From positions 1-64,000 of the forward strand of contig NBIV01000082.1 of assembly GCA_003194525.1 (NCBI GenBank): a DNA stretch of 64,000 bases, written 5' to 3'. Shown here one piece after another: positions 49,506-60,205 of the stretch (its first letter is position 1; every line of letters starts with the position of its first letter). Origin of the DNA: Gracilariopsis chorda. Lineage: Eukaryota; Rhodophyta; Florideophyceae; Gracilariales; Gracilariaceae. Position numbers and translations under genes: made by a program. Under the pieces are notes generated by a model, which did not search any database, was not told where the DNA came from, and was given only the letters and a program-made list of their open reading frames with translations.

Positions 49506-51023
49506 TCATGAAGTTGTTCCAAATAACGATGCAATGTCAGATTCGTCTGCTTTTCTCTTCTTGTTACTTATACTAATACCGGGAGGCGCAGGTGGTGGCG
49601 GATCGCCTTTCAGTTTGGCCAGTTTGCATCTTAGTTGGTGAACCTCCTCCTCTTTTCTCTGAACTGTTCTGGCCAGTTCCATAAAGGCAAGTATATCCAT
49701 TCGAAGCAGATCAAAGTTGTCCACAACCAACGCGGTTGGGGTGGGTCGAAGTCCGATGCCCAGTTCGATCAAAGCCGCATCAACACGTTTTGCAACCTTC
49801 GCACTGTTCGAAACTTGGGCATAGATCATAGTGCTGCGAGCAAAAGCGCCAGTAGTGTGCTTTCTGTGCGGGAAAAGTTTTGGAGGAATGGCAGTTTGAC
49901 GCGCTGTGTCTGCCGCGATTTCCGGTGTAGGAGCTAGGAGCTTGGCAAGGCGCTGCCTCTCCTTATGTATTCGACGTCGATTGGCCTCAATGCGTCGTGC
50001 CTTTCGGACAGTCTCCTCCTCCTCTCGCAGCTCTTGTTTTGAGCGCCTGTAGGCCCATTCTAATTGGTTCTTTCTAACGCATTCGTATTCGTAATCAAAC
50101 TGGTTCTTGATGATGGTTTCTGCATGCCTCTGAATGGCAAGTGGCTGCTTAGAAACATATGAAGGATCAGCAGCAGTGCGGACATCAATAAGGCGGCGGG
50201 CAACAGAGTAATAACGATCCTTTAGCTCGTCAACAGATCGAGGTGAGAGTGAGGTAGGCCAGCGGTCATGAACAATTGGGAAGCGCATATCAAACCTGCG
50301 ACAGAGAGAAAAAAGAGTATCAGTTTCTTCTTTAGTCCATGCCGCCTGCGGAAGGATGTTGTGAATGTCGTTTCGTTCGCTCTTTGGTAACTTGGCGTTC
50401 GTGTTAGGTCGTTCCTTCTCGCCCTTTGGTGCATCTGCAAGAGGTATCAAGTTCTTGAGGTACTTCTCATATTCTTCTTTTGAGTAGGTGATCATCTTTA
50501 TCTGCTTATTAAAGCGGGCAAAGGCAGAATCAGAGGGGGCCCCAACTCGCGTCCAGTGAGAAAAAGTGAGGCCATCCTTTCTGGCAGAATTCCTAAATGG
50601 TGCAATGACCCAGGAGTTCTTGCGAGTTGGTTTCGCAGTTATTATATGCGGTGGCAGATGAGGAGCGATAGGTGCAAGGGTGACTCCACCAGTAAGCAGA
50701 AACACCTCTCGGGGGACGGCATTTTCACGAGGTGCGGAAGCAGCAAGTGGACGAACCGGAAGAAGATTGTGCAAACGCTTAGCGGAGGGCTGATTTCCCG
50801 GAGGTGTAGAGCGTTTCCCAGTGGTGATCGAAGCCGAGGAGGTGGCGTTTGTCGGGCGTGGCGTTGCTCTCGTTGCCCGCGGAAGCGGCGGCTTAGCAGC
50901 TGTGGCCGGAGTTTGCGGGGTCTTTACCAAGTTGGTTGTATTCTCCGGGACCCCTGCTGGTAGAGAAAGGGGTGGTGGAGGTGCGGAAGAGGTATTCGTA
51001 GCGGGAGCTGTTTGCTGCGACAT
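49506..51023 (-). CDS. DMAP1: DMAP1/SWC4-like chromatin subunit
   Basis: 505 residues. A Pro/Thr/Ala-rich leader (1-105) precedes NSWVIAPFRNSARKDGLTFSHWTRV, the DMAP1/SWC4 N-terminal motif. Then comes the SANT-like segment AAWTKEETDTLFSLCRRFDM, RFPIVHDRW, and RSVDELKDRYYSVARRLI. A highly charged coiled coil follows (SKQELREEEETVRKARRIEA). The C-terminal part has a second helical block (ALIELGIGLRPTPT, FMELARTVQRKEEEVHQLRC). This subunit is shared by the NuA4 acetyltransferase and the SWR1/SRCAP H2A.Z-exchange complexes. The animal DNMT1-binding role should not be assumed. Converges on the MAP kinase gene. Confidence 0.92.
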   Translation of the reverse strand: MSQQTAPATNTSSAPPPPLSLPAGVPENTTNLVKTPQTPATAAKPPLPRATRATPRPTNATSSASITTGKRSTPPGNQPSAKRLHNLLPVRPLAASAPRENAVPREVFLLTGGVTLAPIAPHLPPHIITAKPTRKNSWVIAPFRNSARKDGLTFSHWTRVGAPSDSAFARFNKQIKMITYSKEEYEKYLKNLIPLADAPKGEKERPNTNAKLPKSERNDIHNILPQAAWTKEETDTLFSLCRRFDMRFPIVHDRWPTSLSPRSVDELKDRYYSVARRLIDVRTAADPSYVSKQPLAIQRHAETIIKNQFDYEYECVRKNQLEWAYRRSKQELREEEETVRKARRIEANRRRIHKERQRLAKLLAPTPEIAADTARQTAIPPKLFPHRKHTTGAFARSTMIYAQVSNSAKVAKRVDAALIELGIGLRPTPTALVVDNFDLLRMDILAFMELARTVQRKEEEVHQLRCKLAKLKGDPPPPAPPGISISNKKRKADESDIASLFGTTS

Positions 51024-51811
51024 GAAGACTTAACGGTGAAGGGCTCCGAATCACCTGCCTTCGCAAGCCATGCGGGAGCTTCCTCGGTCTCCCAAAAAAA
51101 AGGCACAAGAGGTGCTCGTGGAAGTGGCAAGCTGTAACCTTTTTTGATCCGCTCTCTTCATTTTTTGATGTTTTTGGAACCAGTTACTGCCGGACCTTTA
51201 AGCCTTGTACACAGAAGTAAAGTTAGACCTTCCCTGTGGTAGGGCAGAAGCCAGTGACCGTGCATCGGCCGAGGGTGTGTGTGTGGGAGGCAAGTCTTCT
51301 ATTCCTAGATCGTTTTATTCTTCTAGTCTCTATGGTTAGTATGGGCAAGTCTTGCACACCTTACTCATGAAATAGATAAGAGTCCCAACTTCGCATTCGG
51401 TGATAAAGGGTCACATTCTCACGTTCATTGCAGTCGACATGGTTACCATGTCCACTGATATGAATGTGACCCTTTTATGACACTTTTCAACTCCCGCAAG
51501 TGTGATGGTGCAAAACTTCTTTGTCAGTAGATCCTATTGCTTCAAGCATAACCACTCACTGTTTGGTTCTGTGGGGACATATAATCCCCAGCTTTCTACT
51601 ACCATCAATTCACATCGGACATGTCGCCTAGTCGTTTGCCATGACATTTTGCGCTTGCAATAGAAGCCTAACCGTTTAGCCTTGACGCAAGGGTAACTTG
51701 AGACCTCAAACTCGTCGCAAGCCCTCATCGAGCTTTACCGTGTTTCGTACGCCTTCGGTATACCTGGGTACAAACTTGATGAGCAGTTGTTCCTCTCTGT
51801 ACATGAACGGT
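51024..51811. other. Intergenic with dispersed repeat
   Basis: Upstream of DMAP1 and downstream of tyrosinase. It contains the second copy of ggtagggcagaagcc (51238-51252) and the imperfect hairpin at 51405-51475. No gene seen. Confidence 0.5.
51405..51475. repeat. Imperfect 71-bp hairpin, MITE-like
   Basis: Outer arms AAAGGGTCACATTC (51405-51418) and its exact reverse complement (51462-51475). An inner palindrome of GACATGGT and ACCATGTC lies at its centre. Possibly a small inverted-repeat element; no target duplication was found. Confidence 0.7.
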
Positions 51812-53377
51812 TCAAGAAGAATTACGAGCACGGGAACGACCTCGAACCCGACCGCCTTGCAGGACAGACTGGCCGTTCTCACAACGACTTTGCGAAATGG
51901 CATTTCCCATCTGGAATCGCTCATCTTTGCACACATCTACGGGTTGTTCCGTTGCTGAGTTTGATTGTCTTCCTCCAACGCTTCTACCTTGAAGGTTTGG
52001 CGCAATGTATCGCACGCAGCCCAGATTGAAGGCACGAGAGGCTTCAACGCCAAAAGCTCCGAAACGATGCCCCGCCGATGCTCCTTGAGTTCCACTGTTA
52101 AAATCATGACTGCCTCCGAAATCATTTCTACCCATTCGATCTTGTCTCATTTGGTATATTCTATCCATAAAGGTATGATGGAGATAAAACACTGGATCAT
52201 TCGGAGCAGACCAGGTCCCTTGCATGTCACCACCAATGTAAACATGGGGTAGACTATGTGCCGCTTCAACACCGTCACTGAAATCGCCGTAGTTGGGTTC
52301 ATTAATAAGCCGTTCTAGACTGTCAGGATTCCATAGCAGTGGTATATCTCCAGATGTACCAGAGTTGAAGTTCCGTCGGACTGTGTGCCTATTCGGGTAT
52401 AAGCCTTGAATGTTCTGAAACGGGCCGTTCTGTATCGGTTGATTAGTGCGACGGGCCCCACCCACCATCTCTGGTCCCCATATGCTTGAGGTTGCTGCAT
52501 CCGCAGAATCCTGGGACCAATCCCAGTACGGAAGAGCCAGGTTGGGTTGCTTCTTTCTCAAAGCGTTTTCCAAACGAAGCAGAAACAAACGATGCCACGG
52601 TAGAAAATAAGCCCCGCCATGAGCCTCATCAGTAAAATCTATGTGAAGCTTAACCAGTCTATCCCATTCGCTTTCTCCCGCATCATTTTTCTCGTTCATT
52701 AATGCGCTAACAGCCTGCTGCCATTCCCTTCGCTGTTGCGGGGTTAGGTCTCGGATTTCTCTTCGATTTCTTTGTCCCTGGCAATGAAGGGGGTCATTTG
52801 TGTTCGGGTTTGATTGTGCGGATGGTGATGGAGTAGGAGATCGAGATGGGGATGGTGTGGGTCTTCGGGACGGAGATGGAGATGGAGATGGAGATGGAGA
52901 TGGAACCGTACTAGCTCTTGGGGTAGGGCTGGCAGAGTGTTTCGGGGAAGGTGTTGGAGTCACGGGCTTATCGCCGTCATCTGAGTTTGTTTGATCGTCC
53001 GTGGAGTCATCTTCTTCAGCGCTTTCTTCAGGTTCCTCGCTTGCAATCGGTTCATCTCCGCTCTTGTCATCCACCCCACTCTTTCCTTCTGCCTTTGTGC
53101 ATGTTTCGACACTGCACCATAAGCTGGTTAGAAAACCGAATTTGCAGAGTCCTTTGCCCTTGCACTCATCGCTTGAACACTTGTGGTTGCGGGAACAACA
53201 ACGCTCGTTAATTTCTTTCTTTGAGTTCCATTTCTCTTTGCAAGTTTCTCCTGAGAAGAAAAAGAATCGCTCTGTGGACTCAATTTTGTGGAGTTGATCC
53301 GTTTTTGTTGTCACTACGGTGGCTTGGGTTAGAAAACCAACTGTAGAACATATTAGAAGTAGTATAAGGCTTCGCAT
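51812..53377 (-). CDS. Secreted tyrosinase with Cys-rich head and Ser/Pro linker
   Basis: 521 residues from MRSLILLLICSTVGFLTQAT, a clear signal peptide. Nine residues upstream is another Met (53404). Next is a Cys-rich module (NERCCSRNHKCSSDECKGKG), an acidic stretch and a PSPSPSPSPS-type linker. The tyrosinase domain follows: KLHIDFTDEAHGGAYFLPWH with CuA histidines, LALPYWDWSQD, and CuB in AAHSLPHVYIGGDMQGTW and DPVFYLHHTFMDRIYQ. Type-3 copper enzymes hydroxylate and oxidise phenols to quinones. In a seaweed wall this could serve cross-linking or defence, which is inference. The C-terminus after about residue 450 is Arg/Ser-rich. Confidence 0.9.
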   Translation of the reverse strand: MRSLILLLICSTVGFLTQATVVTTKTDQLHKIESTERFFFFSGETCKEKWNSKKEINERCCSRNHKCSSDECKGKGLCKFGFLTSLWCSVETCTKAEGKSGVDDKSGDEPIASEEPEESAEEDDSTDDQTNSDDGDKPVTPTPSPKHSASPTPRASTVPSPSPSPSPSPSRRPTPSPSRSPTPSPSAQSNPNTNDPLHCQGQRNRREIRDLTPQQRREWQQAVSALMNEKNDAGESEWDRLVKLHIDFTDEAHGGAYFLPWHRLFLLRLENALRKKQPNLALPYWDWSQDSADAATSSIWGPEMVGGARRTNQPIQNGPFQNIQGLYPNRHTVRRNFNSGTSGDIPLLWNPDSLERLINEPNYGDFSDGVEAAHSLPHVYIGGDMQGTWSAPNDPVFYLHHTFMDRIYQMRQDRMGRNDFGGSHDFNSGTQGASAGHRFGAFGVEASRAFNLGCVRYIAPNLQGRSVGGRQSNSATEQPVDVCKDERFQMGNAISQSRCENGQSVLQGGRVRGRSRARNSS

Positions 53378-55037
53378 GTTGCTGATGTATATTTGTATAA
53401 GCAAGAATCCATAGTTCTATTCTCTGGTAGTGAGATGTCTTCTTTAAGTAGCTTTATACAATAGTCAGTGCACCGTTCAGTTAGGATGAGGCATCGCCTT
53501 GTTTTCGGGCCATTAGCCAACTTTAAACAGGTGGCACATCGTGAACGCATCTTCGCCTCCTGCAACGCCGACAGGGGCCAGTTCTGAATACTCCGCTGGG
53601 CTTTCACCACGTAAAGTTTGTGAGAACAATTTGTATTACTCGCTTCGGAAAGATAAAGACTGTAGTATCGATGTGCTTCATTACAGGAGAATCCCTCGGG
53701 CCTGTGGCTCCACAGAAGGCGTACTAAACAACTGAAAGGTTTTCGGCATGCGCATTTTGAGGAAGACCCGGGAATATTGCAGCTTGCTGGGGCATTGAAG
53801 TCTCGACCGATCGTCTGCAATACGGACGAGTGATGCATAATGCTTACTCATTTTCCGCTGGCCGAAGGTGGTGTTTCCTACTGTAGACACAGCGCACTTC
53901 TAGCAGGCACAGCGCAACTTCGCAGGCGCTGCAAGACACATGATTGGCTCTATGATCCTGCCGTTTCTGCTGCTTGGTATGTTTTAGCAAACAGAAGCGA
54001 ACCGTGACGATGAACAGCTAGCAGGGGGTAGGCCAGCGTTCCTTTGGTAGCTTACAGACAGAGTCCCGTTTTTGAGAAGGTTAAAACCTTCCCGTGTATT
54101 GCGGAGGTCCTCCGGCTGTAATAATCCACTCACAAATCGTGCACGTGACCCTGATCAATGACTGTAATCGTTTTGTTAGGTTTCGCTAGTAGAGCAACTC
54201 ATCACAGTGCATCATTCCCATCGCGTCGCAACTTTGTCTCCAAGTCTTCTCACTGCGTCAAAGTTCTGGAAGAATTTCATGAAACGTTCGTAGGAATAGC
54301 GAGCCGACTTCTTCGTTACTATTGTTCTGATCCCAAACCAATGCGGTTTGTTTTCAGTACGGTGTCATGTAGTTCCACACCTCAGTAGCACCTCTCTTTT
54401 CGTAGTCCTCTTTGTCGGAAACGCTAGTCACCCGTCCTTCATCACAATGTGCTAATCCACCCATACGTCGTGGCATGACAAGTTGGCGACGCCGTGGTAT
54501 GCGAGCAAGGCTACAGATTTGAATCAAGAGTGCTCTAAATGGATCAGTAGTGTGTCTGTCTCATTGGCAAAGACTACTGCCGTATATAGGGTTCGACAAG
54601 CTGAAGTCGGCGGGAGCCGTCGTCCGCAGACACCAGACCAAGCTACCCACATCAGGCTCTGAGCAAAGGTTGCGTGGGCATTCGCCCACGCAACCTTTGC
54701 TCAAAGAAGTCACTTGGTTGGTTTTGGCCTGCCGTTCATAACCCGCTTTCGGCCTCCAGGGGACAAACGGAGCGATTAGTAAGCCGCCGGGTCCGATGGA
54801 GACTAACAATTTCTTTCGTTGTCGTAACTAATATAGCGGTCCGAAATCTACTCACAGATCACGGCCGATACTGGAACCCACTTCTCCTACTGTATGTCAA
54901 CAAAGGAAGTCTGCTCCTGTCACTGATATCGAGTGCATGGGGCTCCTAATATCCTGAGATGCTAATGATGTTTACAAAAGGAATCGGAACAACAAATTAA
55001 ACCTCAAGCTAGGATATCATGTGGTCGAAGTGATACT
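53378..55037. other. Intergenic with a perfect palindrome
   Basis: No gene recognised in 1.6 kb. The notable structure is the palindrome at 54660-54703. Confidence 0.5.
54660..54703. repeat. Perfect inverted repeat, 20-bp arms, 4-nt loop
   Basis: TGAGCAAAGGTTGCGTGGGC at 54660-54679 and its exact reverse complement at 54684-54703, with loop ATTC. It could fold as a strong hairpin in RNA or as a DNA cruciform. No T-run follows, and nothing identifies it as a terminator. Confidence 0.95.
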
Positions 55038-58025
55038 TCACCACCTCGAATAACGATCAGGACCAAATGAGTTGTAGTTCGAACCCAAGTGGTTGCCATG
55101 GGGCCCAACTCCTTCCGAAGCACTTCCTGGAACCAAAACTCTACCTGACCAGTGATAAGGAGCGGAAGTACCTTCGTTCCCTATGACCGATCCAGGTGGA
55201 AGCGGAGTGTTCGGATGTTGAAGCGCTGTGACCGGAACATACACAGGCACATAGTTTGGACCCCGGCCATGCCCATCGTTACGGAATTCGGCTCCCCGCC
55301 TTTCAGGGATTACCGGGCCACTTCGAGAGCTGCCCTTTGCCCCACCAGTCACATTCTCCGAACGCCGTATCACACTTCTCTTCGACGGGAACAGCTTCGC
55401 CGTAACTCGTTCCGGAGGAACATCATAGTTCGACCTTCCGACACTCTGCTCATCACCCCTTTCGACGATCAGTCCCTTGGAAGGAAGCCTTGGAATCAAT
55501 TCTCTCGCAAACTGGCAGCAAACTGGCAGAGAAGAGACAAACCGAATGCTTTGAACGGCTTCAAGGGCGGCAAGGTTCGCTGCCATTGGGTCACCATGAA
55601 AAGTCACAAAGGCCACCTTCCTCCACATTCCGTTGGCTAGTCGAGGAATCTCGACAGAACAATTTCCATGTTTGGAGAATGTCGCCGTCAAGAGATCGCG
55701 CAAAGAGTTTGGCGGGCGGGGAACAGAACTGTGGAACTGAACTGCGACACAGGCTTTCAGTGGCTCAGCCTCAGCATAGCGAACCGACAAGCGGCCTTTC
55801 AGATCAGTCTTATCCAAGGTTCGTTTCGCTTTCTCAGCTGCGTTGCGGTTCTTGTATCTCACAAAGGCGTACGTCCTCTTCACAATGACTGTATCTTCTT
55901 CTACAAGACTCCCAAATTTTCCGAACGCCTCCTTCAACTCAGACATTGTAACGTTCGGGGACAGGTCAGAAATGTACAGATACGTGTTCCGTTCGGCTCT
56001 TCCAACCCGAACACAAGCGTTGCCAATCTTCGCGCGATGTCCAGCGACCAAAGCAAAGTTCGCAGATGACTCACTCTTGAAGCTCAGAAAGCCGTATCCG
56101 ATGGGGGAAAAGCTGTCAGGGTCACGTTTCAGAAGCGCAGTGACCGGTTCTCCAACCAACTTGGAGAAGGCAGCCTCTAGCATTTCTTCGGTGACGTCTG
56201 GTGTCAAGTCCCCGACAAACAATTGAGCACCTGGATCTCGCGAGTACAGCTCTACCTTCAACGGTGGTTCTGCATCACTACCAACTAGTGCATCTCCCAA
56301 GAAGTGCTTCGCCTCATGAGCAGCGGCCGGATCTCGGTATGTAACCTCGCAAACGTAAGGATCGGACGGAACCCATACAAGATCCTCAACATCACCAAAC
56401 GGTTCGACCATGCTGTAAAGCCTATCATATGTCACACCGCGAGGCAGGCGTGAGATGCGGAGAGTGTCTGCGTTGCTATTGGTGATATCTTGGCAAATGA
56501 GTGGGCGTGGTCGCGGTCCATCAGAGGGAGCCTTAATACGGGACACAAGTTCCGCAATTCGATCCACTTCATCTTCAGATTTGCGGTCACAGTCAATCCG
56601 AGGTTTGCCATCAGAAGCAACAGACGAATCTTGGGCATTATCAGTCTGACCAACTGAAGCATTGTCACTTGCTGGAATAGGGTTTGTATTCGGGGCAGAC
56701 TCCTGGATCAGATCATTACCTGGTGCCGCCGCAAGTCTCTGGCCCGAAGGCTGAGAGGTTGGAGATACCAACTGGTAAGGGACCTGATTGAATGGAGCGG
56801 CACGACCAGCGAATACAAACGATTGCTGCGATTCGCAAGGAGATGAAGAGTGTTCGACAAGTGCTTGCTTTCCAACATGGACAGACTGAGATGCAGAGAT
56901 ATGCTGTGGCGCGACAGCAGCCGAGCTCGGTTTCGCGGTCTGATGAGCGTCACACGGTCCGGAGTACACATGAGGTTGGGCTTCTGCATGCATAACGGCA
57001 TGAGCATTAGCCTGTGTTTGCACCAACGGCTGCGGTGCTATCGGCTGATCAGAATGTGACGGGACCGCTGAATGAGCAGCTACATCCGCGTATGAAGCGT
57101 TTTGAGACTGAAGATTCGGTTGGGTGGATGACAGTCGCGGAGCAGGCACTGCAGCCTGGACTTGATCCTGCTGCGGAACTTGCCTGGACACAGGTTGAAC
57201 AGGGACAGAGTGAGTCTGAACATGTTGCATCAGCGGCGCCTGATAATTGGGTTGTCCACCAGCATGGCGTTGCTCGGGATGCATACGATGGGGTTGAGCG
57301 GAAGGCTGCGGAACGTGAGTCAACGGCTGAGCGGGAGGGTGCGAATGCACCGGTTGAAAAAGCGCTTCATGCTGATGCGAAGGAGACTTGTTGCTCGCGG
57401 GCCGCAGATCCTGTTGAATGCTCCGATGCTGGTTCTGCGACTGTTGCTGCTGAGATAGCTGCGGTAGCGGCGCAGATGACGAAGATGCAAATTGATCTGA
57501 AGCGATTTGGTGAGCAGGATTGGTGGTGGAGGGCAAGTCTGAGCGTAAAGAAGCGGCTCGCTTCTCCTTGCGAAATTGAATAGGCGCGGGTGGCGAGTGC
57601 GAAGCGTGAGCTTCGTTGGCGGTGTTCGAAGCCGAAGGTGGCGCAGAATGATCGGTGTGGTTCCTGTCAGAATGGACGGGGGCGACTGCAGCGAGGTTAG
57701 GCTCTGGGCGGTTCTTGGACTTGCGATGGCGAGAATGCTAAGAATGGATGGAAAAACGAATAGAAAGCGGGAGTTAGTGAAAGTGAAATGCATTCCTGTA
57801 AAGCAAAATGCATGGTGAAGTGCTCAAACTTACGGTTCGACGACCACGCGGAGGTGCAGACGGTGGAGGCTGACGAGCTGAAGAGGGCTTCGGGGCGGGC
57901 TTTTCGGAAGGCGGACGCGAGTCGATGGTGTTCTGTGTGTTGGAATCGGACGCAGAGGCCGGCTGGTGCTTGGCGTGCGCACGAGAAGAGCGAGCGGCTC
58001 TACCTGAGCGGTTTGCTTGCTGCAT
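55038..58025 (-). CDS. Gln-rich RNA-binding protein with four RRMs, one intron
   Basis: Two exons, 58025-57834 (64 codons) and 57737-55038, give about 963 residues. The joining frame reads on from GRRT to HSRHRKSKNR without a stop. Residues 1-430 are Gln/Pro/Ser-rich. RRM-like units follow: TLRISRLPRGVTYDRLYSMV; LFVGDLTPDVTEEMLEAAF with IGYGFLSF; LYISDLSPNVTMSELKEAF with TYAFVRY; and a weaker fourth, VAVQFHSSVP to KVAFVTFHG. The C-terminus is Gly/Pro/Arg-rich. The tandem middle RRMs resemble Nam8/TIA-1/RBP45-type poly(U) and mRNA binders, so splicing or mRNA control is likely. Exact orthology is unclear. Confidence 0.82.
57738..57833 (-). other. Intron of the RRM gene, 96 bp
   Basis: On the minus strand it starts GTAAGT and ends TTCTTAG, phase 0. 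Stops lie inside it, and the frame is open on both sides when it is removed. Confidence 0.75.
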
Positions 58026-58795
58026 CGCTTCGTGGGGGATGAAAGAAAGAGGAGGAAGATGGAAGTGATGGTGGGGAGGAGAGGAAGTGGGGATGCGGCT
58101 GGGGGGGGTGTTCCTTTTAAGGTTGGGGCGAACATGTTGCTGGGCGTGGGCGTGGGCGCGGGCGCGTAGCGCGTGATGGCAAAAGAGACAGTCGTTCGGA
58201 GAGTGACGGAGGGGCTTGAACAGCGTGTTGTCACGGCTTGCGGTGGGGGCGTGCGCGACTTGAGAGGTTCGTTGCGGTGAGAGTGCGCTTGCGCAGCTGA
58301 GCCGCGTTCGCGAGCACCTCCGAGATGACGCTCCGTTCTTCCCCTCACGTTCGGCATGAGGCAGCGCACTGCGCGCATCTACGCGAGATAAGCCACTCGC
58401 GAGAGATGCGCGCTCGCAGCTGCTGCTCCGTAAATTGAAAAGAGAATAAGTACCGTTTGCTGTTGGTAAGCGTGCGGCCCTATGGCGCATTGCGCTCGAA
58501 ATCGTCCATTACCGAAGACGACGAGTTAAAAAGAGTCGTGTATCATGAAACCCCGTGCTGTACGGATATGGCACCTTTTTTGCCCTAAACCGTTTGTGTC
58601 TTCCCTCTTGCGCTGCGCAAAGTCCGCCCGCACGATTCACGCCGCCGTCACGCCTGCATTCCCCCCACACTCGAAGCGTCCTCCCCGACACTACTGTCCG
58701 CCAATCCCGCCACTGCCTTGTTGCTCCCCCCCGCTTCAAGCCACCATCGCCTTCGTCCCACAGCCAACGTCCGTCAGCCCCACTTTCGAAGCGCT
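58026..58795. other. Shared upstream region of the RRM and permease genes
   Basis: 770 bp between head-to-head genes, GC-rich, with a (GGGCGT)n-like tract near 58140. Frames across it have no domain and are read as promoter and 5' UTR. Confidence 0.5.
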
Positions 58796-60205
58796 ATGCG
58801 TCCGCCGTTCGCAACGCTCCTCCAAACGTTCGCTGTTTCCGTCGCAACCGTCCTGGGTACCGGCATCCTCGGATTGCCCGTTGCCCTCCACGCCTCCGGC
58901 CTGCGTCCGTTTCTCGCGCTCTTCGTCTTCAACCTAATCTCCCAGATCGGTGTCATTGCGGCCACCACAGAGATCCTCCACCTCGCATTCCGTGCTTCCG
59001 CCCCACACCACTATCAGCCGCTCGATCCCCACGCTCAGTCCCACGCCCCGTCCTTGCATTCCCTAGCTTCCCGCTTCATTTCCGTCGCCTTCTTTCGTAC
59101 CGTCTTCTCCTTCCTCGTCCTGCTTCACTTTTTGTTCATTCTTTCAACGTATGCCCTTGCCGGCCCGCAGGCCTACGTCGCTCTGTTCCCCATCCTTGCC
59201 ACCGTACCCATCCAGCTTATCCAGACCGTTTTCGTCCTTGTGTCAGCCCTTCTCATTATCTCCGCCGACACACGCCTGCTACCTTCCGTAACTCTAGCAA
59301 CTATCGCCAAAGCCCTTCTGTTAACTGTACTAGTTTCCCTAACTCTGGCTCGCAGTCTCACCATCCGCGAACCTGTTCACGATGACTGGCGTCTTCCGGT
59401 GTTGATTGACCCGTTGCTTATGGGCACCATGGCTCTCAGTGGTGTCGTCAATCTCATGCCTGTTACATTCCATAAATCCATTGATTCTCTTCCACCAACT
59501 GATGCTACCGTTGATCGCCAATTTGTCGCCGCCTATCGTAACGCTACCGTCATAGGCATAATCGTCTGTTTCTTGCTCAACATTGCCTGGGCGATTGCCG
59601 TGCTCTTCTCCGTGCCGCAGAGCTCGTCGTCATCCGCAGTAGCTCATGCGACACGAGCACTTGTACGTGCTGTCAAACCTTGTGCCACACTTCAAGAAGC
59701 ATACGATCAAGGCCAAATAGCAACTATTCCGCTTGTCAAGGTGTTGCAGTGTAGAAAGGATTCGCTCGACTCTGTGATATCCTTTATCGTCAATCTGTTC
59801 ATCGTCGTCAGCATCACCGTTTCCTTCCTTGTCATGTCCATGGGAATGAAGCACTACCTAGATGGACAGGCCCGTGAAAAGGCTGAGTCCCCTCAAGACT
59901 ACGATTACGCTAGAGGGTTTCGCTACCTCGTATGCTTTGGAATTGTGCTGGGAACTGCTCTCGCGAATCCGCATGGCCTGTTTCGGATCATGGAGGGTGT
60001 CACTACTCTGGCCCTCAACATTGAGGCTGGTCTATTCATGCTATTCATGTTGTACGTGGCCAGGTCGGATGACGGAGGGGAGCACAGCCTCCTATCTCCA
60101 CTAGCCGCTTCTTTTGTATATCTTTTCGTGGGCTTTTACTTTCTCACTGTTGTTTGTGTGGACTCGTTCTTCTACCTTCCAAGAACCATTCTTAGACAGT
60201 CCTAA
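58796..60205 (+). CDS. Amino-acid/auxin permease (AAAP) family transporter
   Basis: 469 residues with about ten or eleven hydrophobic helices. It starts MRPPFATLLQ. The first helix has VATVLGTGILGLPVALHASG, the AAAP signature (G-x-G-x-L-x-L-P...G). Others include MGTMALSGVVNLMPV, corresponding to the family's helix 6-7 region, and SVISFIVNLFIVVSITVSFL. It should move neutral amino acids with protons or sodium across the plasma or vacuolar membrane. Substrate cannot be told. The hydrophilic loop after helix 2 (HHYQPLDPHAQSH) and the loop with KPCATLQEAYDQG are specific to this protein. An upstream Met at 58718 would add a non-hydrophobic leader and is less likely. Confidence 0.85.
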   Translation: MRPPFATLLQTFAVSVATVLGTGILGLPVALHASGLRPFLALFVFNLISQIGVIAATTEILHLAFRASAPHHYQPLDPHAQSHAPSLHSLASRFISVAFFRTVFSFLVLLHFLFILSTYALAGPQAYVALFPILATVPIQLIQTVFVLVSALLIISADTRLLPSVTLATIAKALLLTVLVSLTLARSLTIREPVHDDWRLPVLIDPLLMGTMALSGVVNLMPVTFHKSIDSLPPTDATVDRQFVAAYRNATVIGIIVCFLLNIAWAIAVLFSVPQSSSSSAVAHATRALVRAVKPCATLQEAYDQGQIATIPLVKVLQCRKDSLDSVISFIVNLFIVVSITVSFLVMSMGMKHYLDGQAREKAESPQDYDYARGFRYLVCFGIVLGTALANPHGLFRIMEGVTTLALNIEAGLFMLFMLYVARSDDGGEHSLLSPLAASFVYLFVGFYFLTVVCVDSFFYLPRTILRQS

